Shown one piece after another: positions 60,062-64,000 of a stretch of 64,000 nucleotides of DNA. The DNA is from Pedobacter sp. FW305-3-2-15-E-R2A2. GTDB lineage: Bacteria > Bacteroidota > Bacteroidia > Sphingobacteriales > Sphingobacteriaceae. The stretch is from contig NZ_CP151803.1 of the NCBI RefSeq assembly GCF_038446955.1, forward strand, positions 1,488,001-1,552,000, read 5' to 3'. Made by a program: the position numbers and the translations under genes. Under the pieces are notes generated by a model. The model did not search any database. It had not been told where the DNA came from and was given only the letters and a program-made list of their open reading frames with translations. Within the stretch, counting starts at the first letter, position 1. Each line of letters begins with the position of its first letter.

Positions 60062-62452
60062 TTAGAACTTATAAGCCAGGGTTAACCTGTAATTTCTTGG
60101 CGCTTCTGTTTGCCATGAATAGGCTGGCGAGGAGAAATAATTGGTATAATAACTTCCGCTATATAAATATTTATCTAAGAGATTGAACACATTCAGTGTG
60201 AGCTTAATCTTGTCTTTTTCCCAGAATGCACCTGCGTTCAGCTTAAAGTAATCCGGTAAATTTTGTTCCGGATTGGTGGTGCTGTAGTTTGCAGTTGCCC
60301 GGTCAATCAGGTAAGTAAAGCTCCCCGAAAGTCCTGTGCCTTTTAATGCTCCATCCTGAACTTTATATTCCAGCCATGAGTTGATGGTATGTTTAGCAAA
60401 ACCAGGAGTCAGCTGTCCTTTGATAAAGCTCGTTCCGGCAGTTGCTTCCGTGACTTTTGAATCGGTATACGCATAGTTAACCATGGCATTTAATCCGGTC
60501 AGGATTTCCCCCTTTAAATCAAATTCTATCCCTTGTGATGTTTTTTCTCCAAGTACAACACTTAATCCTGAGTTTGGCGCACTGTTCGGATCTCCGGTAA
60601 GCTCATTTTTCTTGATGATCCGGTAAGCAGAAATGGTGGTATTCCATTTGCCATCAAACCAATCCTTCTTTAGACCGATTTCCATATTGTTTCCGGTCAC
60701 CGGTTTTATGTTTCCTCCACCAGCTAATTTTCCGCCTTGCGGGATAAATGCCTGATCGTATAAACCATAAACAGAGAGGTTCTTATCTACAGACACGCTT
60801 AGACCAATACGCGGACTAAAATGTTTTGCTTTGGTTTGTGCGCCTCCCCATTGCGACTGCGTCACATAGGTGTACCTTCCGGCAAGGGTAAGGCGGATCT
60901 TATTTTCAAGAAAACCAAGTTCGTCCTGAACATAAATCCCACTGTACCTCTGGTCCATTATTCCACCTGCTTTAACGGCTCTTGCCGGTAAATCCAATGT
61001 GCGGTCGTACTGAGGGTAACCGTTTGCCGGAGCGCCGTATACCGGATTTAAGGGGTCAAATTCTCCGCCAACGGTATCCAGATTATGGCCTTGTGCCCAA
61101 TCTGCCATATAATCCTTCGTCCCAACGTCCAGTCCGGCAAGGATGCGGTGTTGAACGCTGCCCGTTTTAACCGCGCCATTCAGGAACACCTGACCCATGG
61201 TCATTTCGCTTTTAGCATCCCAGATGCCTACCGCTCTGATCATTTTTCCCTGGGCATTTACGTCCGATGGCCACATGCTTGTTCCGCTTTGTGAATAGTT
61301 GAAATAGGAACCCTGAGCGGTTAATTTCCATTGGTCACTCAACTGATGTTCCAGGTTCAGAAAGGCGCTGTGGTCATTGATTCTTGTTGGGCTCAGGCCC
61401 GGAGGCATTGCAGTGAAATCTACAGGTAGTGTCCCGTATCCAAAAGGGGAGAAGGCATAATAAGAACCGATGTCGCTCATTTTTGCATATTGAAGTGTAT
61501 ACTCCGCAGTGATTTTTGTCTTATCGTCCAGCTGGTAAGAAATTACAGGAGCAAAGCTATACCTGTTGTTATACTCATTGGCACGGTGTGATTTTTTGTT
61601 TTGTCCGGCTGCATTCAGGCGATACAATAAACGTCCGTCTCTGCTTAATTTTCCGTCCAGGTCTACAGCCGTGCGGTATAGGTCGTAACTTCCTAAAGTC
61701 ATGCTTACTTCTCCTTTGGTTTCTCCCGTAGGCTTTTTCGTCACCACATTATACAGACCACTTGGATCACCGTTGGCGAGCATAAATCCTGCAGGGCCTT
61801 TTACAAATTCAATATGGTCTACAAAACTCATGTCTTCGGTAAGTGGCCCCCAAAAAGAACTCACTACGTTAAAACCATTTCTAAAAGCCTGGATTTGTGA
61901 TCCACGCATCAGGATATTGGCATATAAATCACCCCAGTGTTCCAATCTTACTGCACCACTCACATTTCGGATCAAACCGTCACTCATGCTGATGATCTGC
62001 TGATCTGCCAATGCTGCGGAAGTGACCACCTGAATATTTTGAGGGATTTCCAGCAATGGTGCCGCTAACCTTAGGGAAGTAGAGACCTTATCGGTTTTAT
62101 ACTTCCTTTTATTGGTCGAAATGTTGACCTCAGTAAGGGTACTGAGTTTTTCATTCAGAATGAAGTCGGCCGTAACGATAGCAGAAGCGATCACCTCTAT
62201 CGACCTTGTTTGTGAAGATAAGCCAATTGCGCTGACCTTAATGGTATATTTTCCCGGAGTTACCTGTGCTATGGTATAATCACCGTTTTTATCTGTGGTA
62301 GCCCCAAATGGTTTTCCCAGTAATTTAACAGAAACATAACCTGCCCCATGGCCATCAGCGGTCGTCACCCTTCCTTTTATCCCTGCACTTTGTTGTGCCA
62401 TGGCAAGATTAAAGCTGACACTCAATAACAACAGGATTCGTAAAAATTTCAT
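60062..62452 (-). CDS. TonB-dependent siderophore-type receptor
   Basis: Outer-membrane receptor of 796 residues. The signal peptide ends LAMAQQ (about 20). A carboxypeptidase-regulatory-like domain follows (about 24-105, AGIKGRVTTADGHGAGYVSVKLLGKPFGATTDKNGDY), then a plug (about 125-235, PLLEIPQNIQVVTSAALADQQ, FVDHIEFVKGPAGFMLANGDPSG) and a barrel ending APRNYRLTLAYKF. The plug wording is that of the FhuA/FecA siderophore group rather than SusC. The ligand is probably a ferric siderophore, though no Fur box or siderophore genes were seen. A perfect 14-bp palindrome, ATATACGCGTATAT, covers the start codon. Confidence 0.9.
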   Translation of the reverse strand: MKFLRILLLLSVSFNLAMAQQSAGIKGRVTTADGHGAGYVSVKLLGKPFGATTDKNGDYTIAQVTPGKYTIKVSAIGLSSQTRSIEVIASAIVTADFILNEKLSTLTEVNISTNKRKYKTDKVSTSLRLAAPLLEIPQNIQVVTSAALADQQIISMSDGLIRNVSGAVRLEHWGDLYANILMRGSQIQAFRNGFNVVSSFWGPLTEDMSFVDHIEFVKGPAGFMLANGDPSGLYNVVTKKPTGETKGEVSMTLGSYDLYRTAVDLDGKLSRDGRLLYRLNAAGQNKKSHRANEYNNRYSFAPVISYQLDDKTKITAEYTLQYAKMSDIGSYYAFSPFGYGTLPVDFTAMPPGLSPTRINDHSAFLNLEHQLSDQWKLTAQGSYFNYSQSGTSMWPSDVNAQGKMIRAVGIWDAKSEMTMGQVFLNGAVKTGSVQHRILAGLDVGTKDYMADWAQGHNLDTVGGEFDPLNPVYGAPANGYPQYDRTLDLPARAVKAGGIMDQRYSGIYVQDELGFLENKIRLTLAGRYTYVTQSQWGGAQTKAKHFSPRIGLSVSVDKNLSVYGLYDQAFIPQGGKLAGGGNIKPVTGNNMEIGLKKDWFDGKWNTTISAYRIIKKNELTGDPNSAPNSGLSVVLGEKTSQGIEFDLKGEILTGLNAMVNYAYTDSKVTEATAGTSFIKGQLTPGFAKHTINSWLEYKVQDGALKGTGLSGSFTYLIDRATANYSTTNPEQNLPDYFKLNAGAFWEKDKIKLTLNVFNLLDKYLYSGSYYTNYFSSPAYSWQTEAPRNYRLTLAYKF

Positions 62453-62464
62453 ATACGCGTATAT
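62451..62464. promoter_or_regulatory. Perfect palindrome over the receptor start codon
   Basis: ATATACGCGTATAT, 14 bp, perfect. It includes the first two bases of the receptor's initiation codon on the minus strand. A -7-like TTACTTTG lies 28 bp further upstream (62492-62499). Confidence 0.4.
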
Positions 62465-62553
62465 TTTTATGGTTTAAATAATATTTACGCGCAAAGTAAG
62501 TCTTTATTTAGATTAATTACAAACAGCGTGCTGTGCTATTTTTCTTAGGCCAT

Positions 62554-62585
62554 AAAAAAAGCATCAGGATTTCCTGATGCTTTTT
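62554..62585 (-). terminator. Terminator of the M60-like peptidase gene
   Basis: AAAAAGCATCAGGA (62556-62569) pairs with TCCTGATGCTTTTT (62572-62585), and a T run follows on the minus strand, 30 bp after the stop. Confidence 0.92.
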
Positions 62586-62614
62586 CACTTAAACCGAAAT
62601 AAGGGAGTGTTAAG

Positions 62615-64000
62615 CTATTGCTTTACAAATTTGAATTTTTGTGAATTCCCGGAGCTTGCGGTCCATATTTGAATTTTAGTTCCTCCGGCAGTGAAACCTC
62701 CGTTAACATCCAGTTGTGACAAAGGTGCACAGGCAGGAACAAGGCTATAATAACCCGCTCCTACATCTTTGATCTGCCATTTTTGTCCATTTGTGCCTGC
62801 ATCATCATAGAGCTGAATCTGTGTACCATTGGTACTGAGTCCGCCGGTAACATCCATCACTTTAGTCAAGGCATGCAAAGGCTGTAATTTATAATAACCA
62901 CTGCCCACACTGGTTACTTTCCATTGCTGGTTCAACGTACTGGGGCTGTTATTGCTCCAAAGGGCCACCAATGTGCCGTTGGCAGTACCACTCCCTGAAA
63001 CATCAACCAGACTGGTGTTATTTACTGCAGAAATGAGCTTATAAGTTGCGCCGGACTCAATGCCGGTATTGTCTTCGCTGAGGGTACTTGGCTCAACGGA
63101 CGGCTGAGGTAAGCCCAGACCTGCAATTTCGGTGTACACGCTTTCGTTGACCAGAAAACCCCATTTTCTGAAGAAATTGGTCAGGTTCCGGCCGGATACA
63201 CTACAGGATTTGAGCATAAAGTAGCGCATTTTTTCGGCATCAGTGCTGACATTAGGCAATTCAACACGGGTTATTTTATGCAGGTCCTTGTAAAAATTAT
63301 CACCGAAGGCCATCCAGAGTTGATGGAACATCGCCAGTCTGACCCAGGTGCCATTGGTCATAATGGCGTCGCTGTTGAAATTTTTAGACGGACTGGTATT
63401 CGCCAGGTAAGTGGCAACGGCAGGCCATACATTATCCCGTTTAAGCCTCGACGGACTAACGCCCATGGCACGTTCCACAGCCAGACTGTAAATGTTCACC
63501 GTGACTTCCCCCAGGGTGCTCCATTTCCAGGCAGCTTGTTGGTGCATGTGCCCTAGTTCATGCCATGGACCCCAGCCATCAACGGTACCAATAGTTGAGG
63601 TAAAGGCAGCGGGTGCCGCGGCGGTAACATAAGCCGTGCGATACCAGGTGGCAAACATCCAGCCTGTACCATCGTTCTCGGTCATCAGCATGCGCTGATT
63701 CACATTTAGCTGATGCTGGGGAGCAGAACCATCCATTCCACTAAAAGCATCTTCGACTTCCATCGTCTGATCGGCTTTGCTCAGCACATAATTGTTGTCC
63801 TGGCTTTGTGTATTTACAGCCCTTGTTCTGGAATAGACCTGATAGACCCGGTCGCCCATGAGAATCACATCAGGTGAACTGGTATAGGTAGAAAGCTGAT
63901 TGGCCCAGTCGGTAGGAGTGGTTTGATTTTTAATGTACACCGGAACCCTTTGATGACCGCTTACAAAAGTAATCTTTGCACTGGATGAAGGTGTACCTGA
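62615..64000 (-). CDS. M60-like (enhancin/SslE-type) metallopeptidase with ricin-type lectin domain, N-terminus cut
   Basis: The frame stays open to the window edge, so the 462 codons seen are only the C-terminal part; the GTG at 63940 is not a true start. The zinc motif HELGH is in WGPWHELGHMHQQ, with a downstream acidic ligand plausible in LGEVTVN or SLAVERAMG, as in the gluzincin-like M60 family that cleaves mucin-type glycoproteins. The last 140 residues form a ricin-type beta-trefoil, with three repeats ending in LNQQWKV, NGQKWQI and NSQKFKFV. Each repeat contains a VDVSGS-, MDVTGG- or LDVNGG-type sugar-site turn. It is probably secreted and host- or glycoprotein-directed. Confidence 0.85.
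   Translation of the reverse strand, partial: SGTPSSSAKITFVSGHQRVPVYIKNQTTPTDWANQLSTYTSSPDVILMGDRVYQVYSRTRAVNTQSQDNNYVLSKADQTMEVEDAFSGMDGSAPQHQLNVNQRMLMTENDGTGWMFATWYRTAYVTAAAPAAFTSTIGTVDGWGPWHELGHMHQQAAWKWSTLGEVTVNIYSLAVERAMGVSPSRLKRDNVWPAVATYLANTSPSKNFNSDAIMTNGTWVRLAMFHQLWMAFGDNFYKDLHKITRVELPNVSTDAEKMRYFMLKSCSVSGRNLTNFFRKWGFLVNESVYTEIAGLGLPQPSVEPSTLSEDNTGIESGATYKLISAVNNTSLVDVSGSGTANGTLVALWSNNSPSTLNQQWKVTSVGSGYYKLQPLHALTKVMDVTGGLSTNGTQIQLYDDAGTNGQKWQIKDVGAGYYSLVPACAPLSQLDVNGGFTAGGTKIQIWTASSGNSQKFKFVKQ

Noticed and set aside
1..64000. Riboswitches and Fur boxes upstream of purL, purM, the receptors and the NRAMP-like gene
   Set aside because: I looked at the leaders by eye and saw no purine, cobalamin, TPP or SAM riboswitch core and no convincing Fur dyad; leaders are mostly too short.

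Overview
The window looks like chromosome of a Sphingobacteriaceae-type Bacteroidota, most likely Pedobacter or a close relative. The grounds are SusC/SusD outer-membrane pairs with an ECF sigma/anti-sigma cascade, an S46 dipeptidyl peptidase, type III glutamine synthetase, one-polypeptide PurL, many SPII lipoproteins, near absence of Shine-Dalgarno sequences, and repeated promoter -7 elements of the Bacteroidota form TAnnTTTG. Both window ends cut a gene: lpd at the left and an M60-like peptidase at the right.

Layout. 1-9.1 kb: lipoamide dehydrogenase, an Oar-like TonB receptor, a GH123-like glycosidase, and an AraC/YkgB pair. 9.1-13.7 kb: a Crp/Fnr regulator followed by a sulfur cluster (TauE/SafE exporter, split YeeE/YedE thiosulfate transporter, persulfide dioxygenase-rhodanese). 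Two GTGA-N6-TCAC operators lie in it at identical distance from the -7 elements. 13.7-21.8 kb: FecI/FecR/SusC/SusD/metallophosphoesterase locus with a candidate antisense RNA in the susC leader. 21.9-34.5 kb: LysR/MFS pair, S46 peptidase, purM, glnN, trmN6, a phosphoesterase, fbp and rnhA. 34.6-39.3 kb: tRNA-His and a 4.6-kb segment bounded by 45-bp direct repeats that carries an HxlR-controlled Old Yellow Enzyme/SDR/MDR cassette. 39.4-43.2 kb: an orphan protein, a bacterial Ro60 (TROVE) protein, a Y RNA with a permuted tRNA-like module just 3' of it, and a divergent WYL regulator. 43.4-54.4 kb: purL, a GH16 lipoprotein, peptidase E, the 5-oxoprolinase genes pxpBCA with an NRAMP-like transporter, and GNAT/MarR. 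54.5-64 kb: hybrid histidine kinase, GH20 hexosaminidase, O-methyltransferase, siderophore-type TonB receptor and the M60/ricin protein.

How the genes work together. The most interesting unit is the Ro60-Y RNA-WYL module. The Y RNA gene was read directly from the sequence: T-arm, capped acceptor stem and D-arm occur in permuted order inside a long closing stem, 25 nt downstream of the TROVE gene. The second is the sulfur regulon, where the operator sequence agrees with the recognition-helix residues of the adjacent Crp/Fnr protein and the promoter geometry decides the true start of the dioxygenase. The third is the tRNA-His-bounded segment. Several other regulatory sites (a LacI-like 16-mer shared by two glycosidase genes, MarR and HxlR dyads) were found by eye and need motif searches to confirm.
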